Source: DATEFF01 sp964586395
GTDB lineage: Bacteria > Patescibacteriota > Saccharimonadia > Saccharimonadales > EFPC-124
Reading direction: 5' to 3'
NCBI GenBank assembly: GCA_964586395.1
Contig: CAZPGP010000004.1
Location: forward strand, 1-63,704
Length of the DNA: 63,704 nt
Position 1 is the stretch's first letter. Each line of letters opens with the position of its first letter. Made by a program: the position numbers and the translations under genes. Under the pieces are notes generated by a model that did no database searches, had not been told where the DNA came from, and was given only the letters and a program-made list of their open reading frames with translations. Shown here in pieces: positions 1-8,084 of this stretch.

Positions 1-111
1 TCTGTGGACTACGCCAAGTACAACGGCTCGGAGTTTGAGCAAGTTGCGCCCTGTGATGGCGATGGCGGGTACTGCACCTACCAGCAGCTACTTCAGCGCG
101 ACAAAAAATAA
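1..111 (+). CDS. C-terminal end of an unidentified protein (partial)
   Basis: An open frame enters from the left edge and stops with TAA at 109-111, leaving 36 residues. The tail has two cysteines (…APCDGDGGYCTYQQLL…) after a YNG motif. This faintly recalls the C-terminus of histidine acid phosphatases, where a YNG turn precedes a Cys-Cys pair, but the fragment is too short to assign. GC-rich hairpins follow directly. Confidence 0.5.
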   Translation, partial: SVDYAKYNGSEFEQVAPCDGDGGYCTYQQLLQRDKK

Positions 112-122
112 GAACGAAAAAG

Positions 123-161
123 GCCCACGGTGGTAGGTCGGTGTGGACCTCTTCCGTGGGC
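123..161. terminator. GC-rich stem-loop after the edge gene
   Basis: GCCCACGG at 123-130 pairs with CCGTGGGC at 154-161, and an inner AGGTC/GACCT stem pairs at 135-139 and 146-150. There is no T-run, as in the other GC-rich cassette hairpins of this window. Confidence 0.5.
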
Positions 162-171
162 GGACCCAGTA

Positions 172-197
172 GCGGCGGGCTGTGGTAGCCCCGCCGC
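172..197. terminator. GC-rich stem-loop after the SPFH gene
   Basis: GCGGCGGG at 172-179 pairs with CCCGCCGC at 190-197. It lies 8 bp beyond the stop codon of the minus-strand SPFH gene. No U-tract follows; it is an I-shaped terminator candidate. Confidence 0.5.
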
Positions 198-204
198 CAA
201 ATGA

Positions 205-1286
205 TCACTCAGTCGGCGGCGCCTGGGCGGCGGCGTCGAGCTGGCGCGCGGTCACGCCCTCGATGCTGTCCGGAAGCGTGAGCCCCGGCGACGTGAGGAC
301 GACGTGCGCCTTGCCGTTGGTGCCGACGGCGATCGTGGTCTGCTGGTTCAGCAGCGCAGCGATGAGCGCGGACGCGTTGTCCTTGCTCACGCCGGCTGCG
401 TTCAGCATGGCCAGAAGGTAGACGGTCTGTTCGGTCTGTCCGTCGAGCCGGTCACGGTCCGCCTGTGCCTCGATGGCACTGGCGGCAGCCGCGGACCCTG
501 CGAGCTTGAGCCGCATGGCGGCCTGGTGCTCGGCCTCGGCGGTCTGATCGGCGCGGATGTGCTTGTTGCGCTCGTTGTCGACGATCGCTTCATGCACGGT
601 CCGATCGGGGCGGATGCTGGTGATGCGCGCCTCGATGATCTTGTAGCCGCATTCGGCTGCGACCGTTGCGAGCTTGTTGGCGATGCGGCCAGCGAGCTCG
701 GCATCGGTCATGATCTCATCGAATGCCATCGGCAGCAGGAGCTGTCGAACCTCGGCGACGGCGACGCCGCGCAGGTGCTGCATGGGGTTGGTGACGTTGT
801 ACGCCAGGTCCAGGACCTTGGCGGTGTCGATCACGCCTTCCAGCTCCAGGTCCACGGTCATCTCGACCGGCAGGCGGCCGCCCGAATCGCCCTTCAGCTC
901 CAGCGTCAGCGTGTGACGCTGGCTGTCGAAGGTGCGGTGTGGAGTGTCGATGAACGGGATCCGGAAGTGCGGTCCCGCCTCGTACACGGCGTGGTGATCG
1001 CCGAGTCGCTTGACGACCAGAACGGTCCCCTTGTGGACGACGAAGATGAAACTCTTGACGACGAAGTACGTCAGCAGCAGAGCCGCGAGAACGCACAGCG
1101 CCACGAGTCCCACCGTGAGGNNNNNNNNNNNNNNNNNNNNNNNNNNNNNNNNNNNNNNNNNNNNNNNNNNNNNNNNNNNNNNNNNNNNNNNNNNNNNNNN
1201 NNNNNNNNNNNNNNNNNNNNGTACGTCAGCAGCAGAGCCGCGAGAACGCACAGCGCCACGAGTCCCACCGTGAGGGCAGTGCCCAA
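205..1286 (-). CDS. SPFH/band-7 (prohibitin-like) membrane protein, broken by an assembly gap
   Basis: When the false gap at 1121-1220 and one copy of its 55-bp flanking repeat are removed, the frame runs from a TTG at 1284-1286 to the stop at 205 and encodes about 308 aa. The N-terminus then reads MGTALTVGLVALCVLAALLL, one membrane helix, followed directly by YFVVKSFIFVV. A band-7 domain follows (VVHKGTVLVVKRLGDHHAVY) and then an Ala/Glu-rich helical tail (about residues 190-250), typical of oligomerising stomatin/prohibitin scaffolds. Read literally through the Ns, the frame is wrong after the gap. The start has no clear SD; a TAAAAC box 7 nt upstream might make it leaderless. Its codons are GC-rich, unlike the pilus genes next door. 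Confidence 0.75.
1121..1220. other. Artificial 100-N scaffold gap with a 55-bp overlap
   Basis: The 55 bases before the Ns (1066-1120) are identical to the 55 bases after them (1221-1275). The two contigs therefore overlap and no sequence is missing. 155 bases should be removed (100 N plus one repeat copy); this is not a multiple of three, so it restores a different reading frame in the SPFH gene. Confidence 0.93.
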
Positions 1287-1312
1287 ATTTCACGTTTTAG
1301 GCAATAGTTGGG

Positions 1313-1318
1313 TATACT
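1313..1318 (+). promoter_or_regulatory. -10 box of a leaderless gene
   Basis: TATACT lies 7 nt before the ATG at 1326, so transcription would start at or next to the start codon. Confidence 0.6.
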
Positions 1319-1325
1319 AATACCA

Positions 1326-1505
1326 ATGATTGATACCTCTGAGCATAATGACCTCCCCTGCCACGACAAGCTTGCATTCGCCACGCGCGAACAGGCCGAG
1401 GCCGTAGCTGCCGTGAACGCATATCGCTACAAGGGCGCCAAACTCCGCGCCTATCAATGTCGCTATTGTGGGCTTTGGCACCTGAGTAGCGCAAGCAACC
1501 AATAA
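1326..1505 (+). CDS. Small zinc-ribbon-like protein (59 aa)
   Basis: The ATG at 1326 was preferred to upstream codons because a TATACT box sits 7 nt before it and there is no SD, the leaderless pattern seen repeatedly in host genes here. The protein has an N-terminal CHDK, a helical middle rich in Ala/Glu, and a C-terminal CRYCGLWHLSS. The Cys/His spacing suggests one zinc site. Similar tiny 'C…H…CxxCxxWH' proteins occur in many bacteria and phages; their function is unknown to me. Confidence 0.7.
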   Translation: MIDTSEHNDLPCHDKLAFATREQAEAVAAVNAYRYKGAKLRAYQCRYCGLWHLSSASNQ

Positions 1506-1532
1506 AACAGGCCCCGTGAGAGGCCTGTTTTA
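1504..1532 (+). terminator. Rho-independent terminator
   Basis: AACAGGCC (1506-1513) pairs with GGCCTGTT (1522-1529) and a T-run follows. It overlaps the stop of the zinc-ribbon gene and is symmetrical enough to act on the convergent pilus operon too. Confidence 0.85.
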
Positions 1533-1548
1533 TCGTCATGTAGCTAGG

Positions 1549-1680
1549 CTAGTAGTTTATAAAAGCCGTAAAGGCGAACACAACTGACAAGGCGGTGAAT
1601 ACCACGACCAGCATCACGACTTTAGGGTCGTCGCTGGCTGCCCTCGCCCTTTTCTTTGTAGACTTCTTGGACGCTGCCAT
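1549..1680 (-). CDS. 43-aa single-pass membrane protein at the end of the pilus operon
   Basis: The frame runs from ATG (1678-1680) to TAG (1549-1551). A Lys/Arg-rich N-terminus (MAASKKSTKKRARAAS) precedes one hydrophobic helix (VVMLVVVFTALSVVFAFTAF) and the protein ends INY. It starts 5 nt after the stop of the last pilin, so it is very likely co-transcribed. The basic tail inside and single helix suggest a small inner-membrane partner of the pilus machine. This is inference; no family is recognised. Confidence 0.65.
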   Translation of the reverse strand: MAASKKSTKKRARAASDDPKVVMLVVVFTALSVVFAFTAFINY

Positions 1681-1685
1681 ACTAC

Positions 1686-2153
1686 CTACCTTGTAACGGT
1701 GATAGTTTTGCCCTGTTCGGCACCAGGGGCAGTCACAGTGATGCGACCGTTGGCATCCTTAGAGATCCTGTAGCCAACACCGTTAGTTGCACAGCCGGTC
1801 GGGCACTGTGGGTCCTTTGGCATAGCTACGAGGTACTTACCGCTGGCGGTAAGTGCACTCAGGTCAGCCAGGCTTGTGCATGAGGCTGCGCCGGTAGCAC
1901 ATACTTCTGTTGCAGTCGTCGTAACGCTGGCTGGGAGCGAACCGTTGTTGTCCAGCGAGTACTGGTAAACGCCATTCAGAATGGTCGTTACGTCAGCCTG
2001 ACGCTGTGAGTTGCGCGTGTCGCCCAGGTTCTTACCAGGATTAATTGCCACAATGACAATACCTGCTAGAATCGCAATAATTGCGACGACCAGCAGGACT
2101 TCCAGAAGTGTAAAACCACTCTGGCGATTAGCTAATTTTTTGAGTTGGAGCAT
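1686..2153 (-). CDS. Type IV major-type pilin (PulG/PilA-like)
   Basis: 155 aa from the ATG at 2151-2153. A short basic leader precedes the prepilin motif G-FTLLEVLLVVAIIAILAG, with Glu5 after the cleavage glycine, so a prepilin peptidase (not in the window) would process it. The globular part has four cysteines in two pairs (VCATGAASC; QCPTGC), probably disulfides. Among the pilins of the operon it looks most like a major subunit or type II pseudopilin G (ADVTTILNGVYQYSLDNNG). It lies downstream of three minor pilins and upstream of the 43-aa membrane gene. Confidence 0.85.
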   Translation of the reverse strand: MLQLKKLANRQSGFTLLEVLLVVAIIAILAGIVIVAINPGKNLGDTRNSQRQADVTTILNGVYQYSLDNNGSLPASVTTTATEVCATGAASCTSLADLSALTASGKYLVAMPKDPQCPTGCATNGVGYRISKDANGRITVTAPGAEQGKTITVTR

Positions 2154-2187
2154 ATATACCACACCCTTTCTTAATATGCTTTAGGCA

Positions 2188-2580
2188 CTAACTTACCTCT
2201 TGCCATGAGGTAATGCTAATGCTTGATGCGCCAATTGTAACATATACAATGACGCGTCTCACCACATTATTTATCGTGGCCGAAGTTGAAATGGTGCGCG
2301 TACTCGAGCCGGTATTGGTGACGGTGTACGTGCAATTGCCCGTCGCCAGGGTTAGGTTACTCGTGCCAGTGTATGCTGTGTTGTCGTGAATAATCAGGAG
2401 AGCTTCCTCGGCGCAGGCGTTAGCAAGCTGACGAGCCTGGGTGGATTGCTGGGTAATGAGGGTGCTGCGCTGCGCATCGGTGCCGGTCATAAGTAATGTG
2501 AGGGCAATTGCGGTGGCCGCTGCGCCAACGATCAAGACTGCCAGAAGTGCGATGTAGCCATGTTGGTTGGGCTGGTTCAT
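2188..2580 (-). CDS. PilX-like minor pilin
   Basis: 130 aa. The N-terminus QHGYIALLAVLIVGAAATAI is a class III-like signal in which Tyr-Ile replaces the usual Phe-Thr and there is no Glu5, as in PilX/GspK-type minor pilins. Residues ARQLANACAEEALL match the PilX N-terminal helix. The rest is a Thr/Ser-rich beta domain (TYTVTNTGSSTRTISTSA). The gene overlaps the upstream pilin by 4 nt (ATG of this gene inside its stop region), indicating translational coupling. Minor pilins of this kind prime or cap pilus assembly. Confidence 0.7.
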   Translation of the reverse strand: MNQPNQHGYIALLAVLIVGAAATAIALTLLMTGTDAQRSTLITQQSTQARQLANACAEEALLIIHDNTAYTGTSNLTLATGNCTYTVTNTGSSTRTISTSATINNVVRRVIVYVTIGASSISITSWQEVS

Positions 2581-3089
2581 TGGCGGAGACTCACAGACGT
2601 TGTAAATGTTCGCTGGTAATCATACTCATTACGGCCAGTTGTATTTACTCTGGAAAGCGTCAAGCTGACTTGGACGATACCATGTGTGCCGCTGCGAGTG
2701 AGGTTCTTGATGGAAAGCGCCGTCACCTGAACTTTGCTGCTTGTGAGCGATACTGCTGCGGCTGCCCCCTCTTTGATTTGGAGTGTCGTGCCGCTGAGGC
2801 TAAAAACGGTTGGGCTCAGGCTGCCAGTTGGTACGGTGAGTGTAAGGCTGCTACCTGTAATACCTGCCGTTGGTGTTGTGATATCGGTAGCATTGCGAAC
2901 AGTTTGAGTAATGATGTCCATGGCATAGACGCCTTGGTCGTTCACTTCGCTGATGCTTTGGTTCTTGACGCGTGCCTCGGTAGCCATTGCAAAGAATGTC
3001 GTGACGCCGCCAAGCAAAATGCCGATCATAGATACGTACAGCAATAGCTCTATGAGTGTGTAGCCGCGCTGAGTTTGTAGCTTGTCCAT
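2577..3089 (-). CDS. PilW-like minor pilin
   Basis: 170 aa from the ATG at 3087-3089, chosen because it follows the upstream stop in a TAAC-ATG arrangement. The leader QTQRGYTLIELLLYVSMIGILLG has the cleavage glycine and Glu5. The next segment (ITQTVRNATDITTP) resembles PilW/GspJ-like minor pilins. A beta-rich C-terminal domain follows. It probably helps build the pilus-tip initiation complex with the neighbouring pilins. Confidence 0.75.
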   Translation of the reverse strand: MDKLQTQRGYTLIELLLYVSMIGILLGGVTTFFAMATEARVKNQSISEVNDQGVYAMDIITQTVRNATDITTPTAGITGSSLTLTVPTGSLSPTVFSLSGTTLQIKEGAAAAVSLTSSKVQVTALSIKNLTRSGTHGIVQVSLTLSRVNTTGRNEYDYQRTFTTSVSLRQ

Positions 3090-3090
3090 G

Positions 3091-4497
3091 TTAGTTCGGC
3101 CCAAAGATAGCCGCCTCCCCTGCCGTGTTGGAGCTCGCGCCCACGACTATGTCGTATGTGCCGTTATAACACACGCCGTTGAGTATAAACGAGCCGGTCA
3201 TGTCTACGGTGTCCAGTATGGCTGGGGCTGTGATTGTTGCTAGATTGATGGCGGCAAATTCACCGGTTGCGAAGTTGAGACCTGCAAAAGCGTAGTTGTG
3301 CGTACTGTCGACTGCGACGTCCTGGACGGCGCCTGACATCGTAAGCGAGCCGCGGAACGTTGGTGCTAAAGCGGTGGCGTTGGTAACGGTGTTAAAGATC
3401 GTGCCCTGCCCCACAACGATTGTCGTACCAAAGCCGGCGATAGTCGTGGCGTCATTGGTGCCAGATAGATTGATAGCCGTACCAAGCGTCAGCGAGGACG
3501 GCGTGGTCATGTTAATCACGAGTACCTCTTGTGTGTCTGACGCCGTTGCGACGTATGCCGTTGTGCCGCTGACGTAAACTTCGTTCATGTTGACGCTAAG
3601 GGGGTATCCGCCGATACGTGTCGGGCTGGTAGGAGTGGAGGCGTTAACGATAACAAACTCATCAGAAGCCGCATTTGCGCCTCGAACAAGGTATGCCGTT
3701 GTGCCGACGACGTACACGCCCCGCCCGCCTGCTGTGCCGGTTGCGTTGTAGGTGCCCGCCAGCGCAGGGGCTGTTGGTGTGGTGACGTTGACTATTTGTA
3801 GCTCGGCAGTACTCGAGCTATTGCTGACATAGGCATAATTACCACTGACAGCTACGTTTGTTGGTGTGCCTGCAAGTGTGAGCGACCCTACTACTGTGGG
3901 GTTGGTCGGCGTGCTGATATTGATAACAAAGAAGTTTGGCCCGGTGGCGCTGTTACGGACCAAGTAGGCATATGAGCCAGAAGTGTCGACCTTGTAGCCC
4001 GCAATCGTACCCGTTAAGTCACGCACGACGTATTGGGTGGCGTTAGCCCAGTATTTGGGCAGGGTCGACATCCAGTTGGTGAGCTCGCTTACGACGCTGA
4101 CTTGGCCAGGGCCGCCGGCGCTGTTCCAGTTAACGTTGCTTGTTATGAGTTTGCGGTTGCTGCCATTGTCGGCGATGGTTACGGAGCGAGTGAACTGACT
4201 AGTGGTTATGTCGGAGCTGCCCGAAAGCGTCCAGGTGTTGCCACTCTGCACGAGCCCGTACGTGCCGTTGGTGAGGCTGGCGTAGCCGGCGTCTCGAATA
4301 TTGCGGACGGCCTCGACGCCTTCGTCCGCCACCATGTTGGCCCGGGCCCTGGCTCCGCCATCCGCAGTCGAGGCGCGTCCGTAGATAATCGCTCCGATGA
4401 TTGCAGTAGCCAGGAACCCAAAAACCGTCGCGGCCAGCAGGACCTCGACGACTGAGAATCCACGTTGGCGTTTAGTAGCTGACCATTCCTTCGGCAT
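3091..4497 (-). CDS. Prepilin fused to an LVIVD beta-propeller (candidate tip adhesin)
   Basis: 468 aa, several times longer than a normal minor pilin. Residues 13-40 are a prepilin signal (QRGFSVVEVLLAATVFGFLA) with Glu5. About residues 40-150 form a PilV-like stalk (VADEGVEAVRNIRDAGYASL). From about residue 155 there are repeated blade units of the LVIVD type: a phrase like VINISTPTNPTVVGS, then VAVSGNYAYVSN, recurring about six times. LVIVD repeats form extracellular propellers. With a pilin anchor this should sit at the pilus tip as a binding head; the adhesin role is inference. Its start overlaps the end of the upstream FimT-like gene by 26 nt. Confidence 0.85.
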   Translation of the reverse strand: MPKEWSATKRQRGFSVVEVLLAATVFGFLATAIIGAIIYGRASTADGGARARANMVADEGVEAVRNIRDAGYASLTNGTYGLVQSGNTWTLSGSSDITTSQFTRSVTIADNGSNRKLITSNVNWNSAGGPGQVSVVSELTNWMSTLPKYWANATQYVVRDLTGTIAGYKVDTSGSYAYLVRNSATGPNFFVINISTPTNPTVVGSLTLAGTPTNVAVSGNYAYVSNSSSTAELQIVNVTTPTAPALAGTYNATGTAGGRGVYVVGTTAYLVRGANAASDEFVIVNASTPTSPTRIGGYPLSVNMNEVYVSGTTAYVATASDTQEVLVINMTTPSSLTLGTAINLSGTNDATTIAGFGTTIVVGQGTIFNTVTNATALAPTFRGSLTMSGAVQDVAVDSTHNYAFAGLNFATGEFAAINLATITAPAILDTVDMTGSFILNGVCYNGTYDIVVGASSNTAGEAAIFGPN

Positions 4498-4909
4498 TGA
4501 GCGTGATTGCCCTTGTGTCGTTAGTTGTGCTGGTGAGCGTCAGCGTACCGGTGGTATTGGGCGCTCCGGTAAGCTTAGCGAACTGAATATCGTCGAGCCC
4601 AGTAGCGGAGACGTTGCCTGGGATGGTGATGGTCTCGTCAAACCCGGTCGTACGTGTCGCGTAGCTGGTACCTCGATACAGCGTTGCATTGCCAGTTTGG
4701 AATTTAACCCCCCAACTGCTGTCGTAATTGTTGCCTCGGGCGTAAACTTGAGCGCGGCGTACGGCGCCGACGATGTTCTGTGCGGTGAGGTCGAGGTCGT
4801 TACGACGTGCAAACGTTTCATACACGGGCAGCGAGAGCCCGGCTAACATGGCTATGATGGTCACGGACAGAAGTAGCTCGATCAGCGTGAATCCGCCTTC
4901 CCTATTCAT
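4472..4909 (-). CDS. FimT/GspH-like minor pilin
   Basis: 145 aa. The N-terminus MNREGGFTLIELLLSVTIIA is a canonical class III prepilin signal with Gly-Phe cleavage and Glu5. The helix continues into NIVGAVRRAQVYARGNNYDS, the GspH/FimT signature, and ends in a beta domain. The start overlaps the PilC stop by 4 nt (ATGA type) and the end overlaps the propeller pilin. Confidence 0.8.
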   Translation of the reverse strand: MNREGGFTLIELLLSVTIIAMLAGLSLPVYETFARRNDLDLTAQNIVGAVRRAQVYARGNNYDSSWGVKFQTGNATLYRGTSYATRTTGFDETITIPGNVSATGLDDIQFAKLTGAPNTTGTLTLTSTTNDTRAITLNAEGMVSY

Positions 4910-6000
4910 CCGCCGAGTCCTCCGACGAGACTATAGATTGGCACTATAATAGCAACCGCTACAACCATGACACCGAGCCAAACCACAACGAGCATGATGG
5001 GTTCGATGATAGCTTCGAGGTTTTGTGTTGTCAGGTCGGCTTTTTGTTCGAACGTGCGACCGATGGTGTGCAGGACTTCGATGAGCGAACCAGATCGTTC
5101 GCCCGAGACGACCATTTGTTGGACGGCCGGTGGCAGCAACGCACCGGTCTTTTTATAGCTTTTGAAACTTTGTTCGATGCTGTAGCCGTCGCTGAGGGAT
5201 TTTGCGAGGTACTCATAAAATTTCTGGTAAGGTCTGGCGGTAGTCGCGTTGGCCATTAGCTCGATGGCGCGAACGATCGGCAGGCCAGCGTCTAGGAGTG
5301 TGCTGAGCAGATAGCCGAACTGTGCGACCTCGATCTCTCGCATTAGCCGGCCTATGCCGGGCGTACGGAACAGAAGTGCCTGTCCTATCGCCTTTGTCTT
5401 GGGTGCAAAGAAAAACACATATATGAGCAGTGCGACGGCAGCAAAGAAGGCTGGCACTGCAATCACGCCGTAGTCGCGCAGGAATATGCCAAAGTTAATC
5501 ATGTAAACCGACAGCGGCGGCAAGGTGGCGTGCAATTGGCCAAATGTATCGGCAAGCTTCGGCAGCAAGAACCACGCCACACCAAGCCCAACGATGACTG
5601 TCAGGCTCATTACAAACCCTGGATAGATCAACGCCGAACGAACTTTAGACCGGAAAATGTGGCGCTTCTCTTCCTGTTGCGCCGCCAGCTGAAGGTTATC
5701 GACAAGGTGTCCCGACTCTTCACCGAGGCGAATGAGCGCCAATGTCTGTGCGCTGACAATGCCTGACCGTTCTAGACTGTTCGCCAGCGAGTATCCGGCT
5801 TCGATATCGAGCTGCATGGCTGCAAGGGCCTTCTTCATGCTGCGTGATTTTGCCGATGCCTTCAGTGACTCGAGCGCCTCGCCAACTGGCACGGCAGACC
5901 GGATCAGGAGCGCAAGGTTTTCAGTGAAGTACTCCCGCTCCTTGTAGGCGATGTGGAGCCTTGGCGCTCGGCGTTCGTGTTTGGGCTTTTGGGCTGCCAT
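4906..6000 (-). CDS. pilC: Type IV pilus inner-membrane platform protein PilC
   Basis: 364 aa from the ATG at 5998-6000, which follows the PilB stop by one base (TAAC-ATG). The GspF/PilC fold is seen twice: a cytoplasmic helical domain (FTENLALLIRSAVPVGEALE) and its repeat (FGYLLSTLLDAGLPIVRAIE). Three hydrophobic segments lie near 135-160, 185-215 and the C-terminus. The conserved VVSGERSG-SL motif is present near residue 295. PilC couples the PilB motor to pilin extrusion. It lies directly downstream of PilB, as in most T4P/T2S operons. Confidence 0.93.
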   Translation of the reverse strand: MAAQKPKHERRAPRLHIAYKEREYFTENLALLIRSAVPVGEALESLKASAKSRSMKKALAAMQLDIEAGYSLANSLERSGIVSAQTLALIRLGEESGHLVDNLQLAAQQEEKRHIFRSKVRSALIYPGFVMSLTVIVGLGVAWFLLPKLADTFGQLHATLPPLSVYMINFGIFLRDYGVIAVPAFFAAVALLIYVFFFAPKTKAIGQALLFRTPGIGRLMREIEVAQFGYLLSTLLDAGLPIVRAIELMANATTARPYQKFYEYLAKSLSDGYSIEQSFKSYKKTGALLPPAVQQMVVSGERSGSLIEVLHTIGRTFEQKADLTTQNLEAIIEPIMLVVVWLGVMVVAVAIIVPIYSLVGGLGG

Positions 6001-6001
6001 G

Positions 6002-7651
6002 TTAGTTCTCGGTGCTTGGCGATACAACGCGTAAGACTTCCTGGAGAGTGGTGACGCCCTGTTTTACTTTGTGGATACCATCTTCGAACATGGATTTGCT
6101 GCCTTGTTTGCGAGCGAGAGTTTCGATTTCCTGAGTGGACGGGCTGTGGAGCATGAGGGTTTGCATCTCGGGGGTGACTTCGATGATTTCAAACAACGCC
6201 ATGCGACCCTGGTATCCGGTGCCGTTGCAGACATTGCAGCCCTTGCCAGCGTAGAGGTTGTCGGTTGATTTGAAGTACTTGCTGAGTAGCTCGTGGCCCC
6301 CTGGGACTTTGGCAATGGCTTCGTCGGGCGGAACGCTATATCGGCAGGAATTGCAGATCTGACGGACAAGTCGCTGGGCGATGATTATTTCGAGTGTCGA
6401 CGCCAACAGGAAAGGCTCGATCCCCATGTCTACCAATCGGGGCATGGCGGTGGCAGCGTCGTTTGCGTGAAATGTGCTGAGCAGTAGGTGGCCGGTCAAG
6501 GCCGCGTTGACGCTAATCTCTGCGGTTTCTTGGTCGCGAATTTCTCCTACCAGGATGATGTTGGGGTCTTGGCGGACGATAGCTCGCAGGCCTTTAGCAA
6601 ATGTCATATTGCCAGCTTCATTCACCTGGATCTGGTTGGTGCCCGCCATTTTGTATTCGACAGGGTCTTCGATAGTTGTGATGTTGACGTCAGGTTTGTT
6701 GAGTGACTTGAGGAGGGCATACAGTGTTGTTGTCTTGCCGGACCCCGTTGGCCCAACGGTCAAGATCATACCGAATGGCTTTTTCATGCTGCGTTCAACA
6801 ATCTCTCGGTGCTTTTCATCGAGGCCGATGTCCGCAAACGTAAAGCTTTGGACGTATGAGCCAAGGACGCGCATGACGACCTTCTCCCCCTCGACTGTCG
6901 GGACGAGCGAAACGCGGAGGTCGACCGAACGCTTCTGGTCGTGGCGCTTCATTGCGCCGTCTTGGGCGGAGTTGTGTTCGTCGATGCGCATGCCGCTCTC
7001 GACTTTGATGCGGTTGAGGACGTTGTCGTAGTATTCGCGAGGGATTTCACCGGCCTCGCGCAAGCCGCCGTCGACTCGGAAGCGCACGGTGACGCTTTCG
7101 CCACGTGGCTCAAAGTGGATGTCTGACGCACGGTAGCTCAGGGCGTCATTAATAATTTCATCAACAATCTCTGGCGCCACGCGCGAACTTTGCTCGATGA
7201 TAGCCGAGAAGCGTGTGGCCAGCGGTTGCGCAAATAGTTGGAATGAGTCGTCAATCCAGTGCGGCAGCGTGTACGCCAGGCGAACTCTCGCGTCAGGGAA
7301 TAATGCCTTAACTTTGGGCGCATCGATCTTCTCTGGAGCGTCCGTGGCGACAGTTGCGATGCCGTCGGCATTGCTGATCACGACGAGTCGCATGTTTCGA
7401 GCAGCTTCCTCTGGAATGCTCGCGACGATCTCTTTGGACGGCGGGTGCGCCTCGAGGTCGGCAAATGGTAACTTATAAGCTTCAGACAAAGCCTGGCCCA
7501 GCAAAGTATAGCTCAGCAGTTCCTGACGAATCAGCTGCTGGATATATTCTTCACTGCTGTTGGCTACCTTCTCTGCTGCGGTGCTGTCCGCCTCGGAGAT
7601 GTAGTTTTCCTTCAGTAGGACCGCTTTGATTTTGTCGATACTTGGATACAT
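6002..7651 (-). CDS. pilB: Type IV pilus extension ATPase PilB/GspE
   Basis: 549 aa from the ATG at 7649-7651, with an AGGGTGG SD before it. An N-terminal MshEN/N1-like domain (about 1-140) precedes the hexameric ATPase. Walker A is GPTGSGKTTTLY, the Asp box TTIEDPVE, the Walker B region NIILVGEIRD, and the His box TGHLLLSTFHAND. Two CxxC pairs (CNSC and CNVC) mark the zinc-binding C-terminal insert typical of PilB and GspE rather than the retraction ATPase PilT. No PilT is in the window, so retraction cannot be judged. Confidence 0.95.
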   Translation of the reverse strand: MYPSIDKIKAVLLKENYISEADSTAAEKVANSSEEYIQQLIRQELLSYTLLGQALSEAYKLPFADLEAHPPSKEIVASIPEEAARNMRLVVISNADGIATVATDAPEKIDAPKVKALFPDARVRLAYTLPHWIDDSFQLFAQPLATRFSAIIEQSSRVAPEIVDEIINDALSYRASDIHFEPRGESVTVRFRVDGGLREAGEIPREYYDNVLNRIKVESGMRIDEHNSAQDGAMKRHDQKRSVDLRVSLVPTVEGEKVVMRVLGSYVQSFTFADIGLDEKHREIVERSMKKPFGMILTVGPTGSGKTTTLYALLKSLNKPDVNITTIEDPVEYKMAGTNQIQVNEAGNMTFAKGLRAIVRQDPNIILVGEIRDQETAEISVNAALTGHLLLSTFHANDAATAMPRLVDMGIEPFLLASTLEIIIAQRLVRQICNSCRYSVPPDEAIAKVPGGHELLSKYFKSTDNLYAGKGCNVCNGTGYQGRMALFEIIEVTPEMQTLMLHSPSTQEIETLARKQGSKSMFEDGIHKVKQGVTTLQEVLRVVSPSTEN

Positions 7652-7668
7652 GCCCACCCTGTTTCGTA

Positions 7669-8034
7669 CTATGCGTTTTTGACCTCGTCCACTATGACTG
7701 ATAGCGGCGTGTCGGACTTGATGAAATACTTCTTGGCGCCCATACCGATGACCCGTTCCTGGTCATCGTGTAGGCTTAGGTTAGATAGCGCAAAGATGAC
7801 TGGTTTGTGGTCGCGCTTAGCGATTTCCTGCATGACCTGGAATCCGTCCATGACTGGCATCATCATATCTAGGAGCACGACATCGAATGGTTTTTCGTTC
7901 AGCAACTTCAGACACTCCTCGCCGTTATGTGCGATGGCGACGTCCATGCCCTCGTGTCCGAGTTTGAGTTCGAGTGCGTGTGCGAGCGGTTTTTCGTCCT
8001 CGACGATTAGTACGCGTTTCTGACTTCCTGCCAT
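7669..8034 (-). CDS. Single-domain response regulator (CheY/PilH-like)
   Basis: 121 aa covering one receiver domain and no output domain. The acidic pocket VEDE, the phospho-acceptor VVLLDMMMP and the conserved Lys in YFIKSD are all present. It lies between the large histidine kinase and pilB, 17 nt before the latter, so it probably carries the kinase signal to the pilus motor by protein contact, as PilG/PilH do; this is inference. An SD (TTGGAGGA) precedes the start. Confidence 0.9.
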   Translation of the reverse strand: MAGSQKRVLIVEDEKPLAHALELKLGHEGMDVAIAHNGEECLKLLNEKPFDVVLLDMMMPVMDGFQVMQEIAKRDHKPVIFALSNLSLHDDQERVIGMGAKKYFIKSDTPLSVIVDEVKNA

Positions 8035-8063
8035 GTTAGGTCCTCCAACTTTGCTTTACCGCC

Positions 8064-8069
8064 ATTATA
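8064..8069 (-). promoter_or_regulatory. -10 box before the response regulator
   Basis: TATAAT on the minus strand, about 30 nt before the regulator start, between the kinase stop and the regulator. It could be an internal promoter of the pilus operon. Confidence 0.4.
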
Positions 8070-8084
8070 CTATGCCTGCCCTTC

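Noticed and set aside
205..1293. Reading the SPFH gene straight through the Ns (GTG at 1293)
   Set aside because: The 155-base correction changes frame; only the TTG at 1286 is continuous with the rest.
304..1320. Plus-strand 338-aa frame opposite the SPFH gene
   Set aside because: It has no protein-like domain, crosses the Ns, and is the antisense shadow expected in GC-rich DNA.
3150..4050. Tandem DNA repeat or CRISPR in the propeller-pilin gene
   Set aside because: Repetition is at protein level (LVIVD blades); the DNA units are diverged and contain no constant repeat with spacers.
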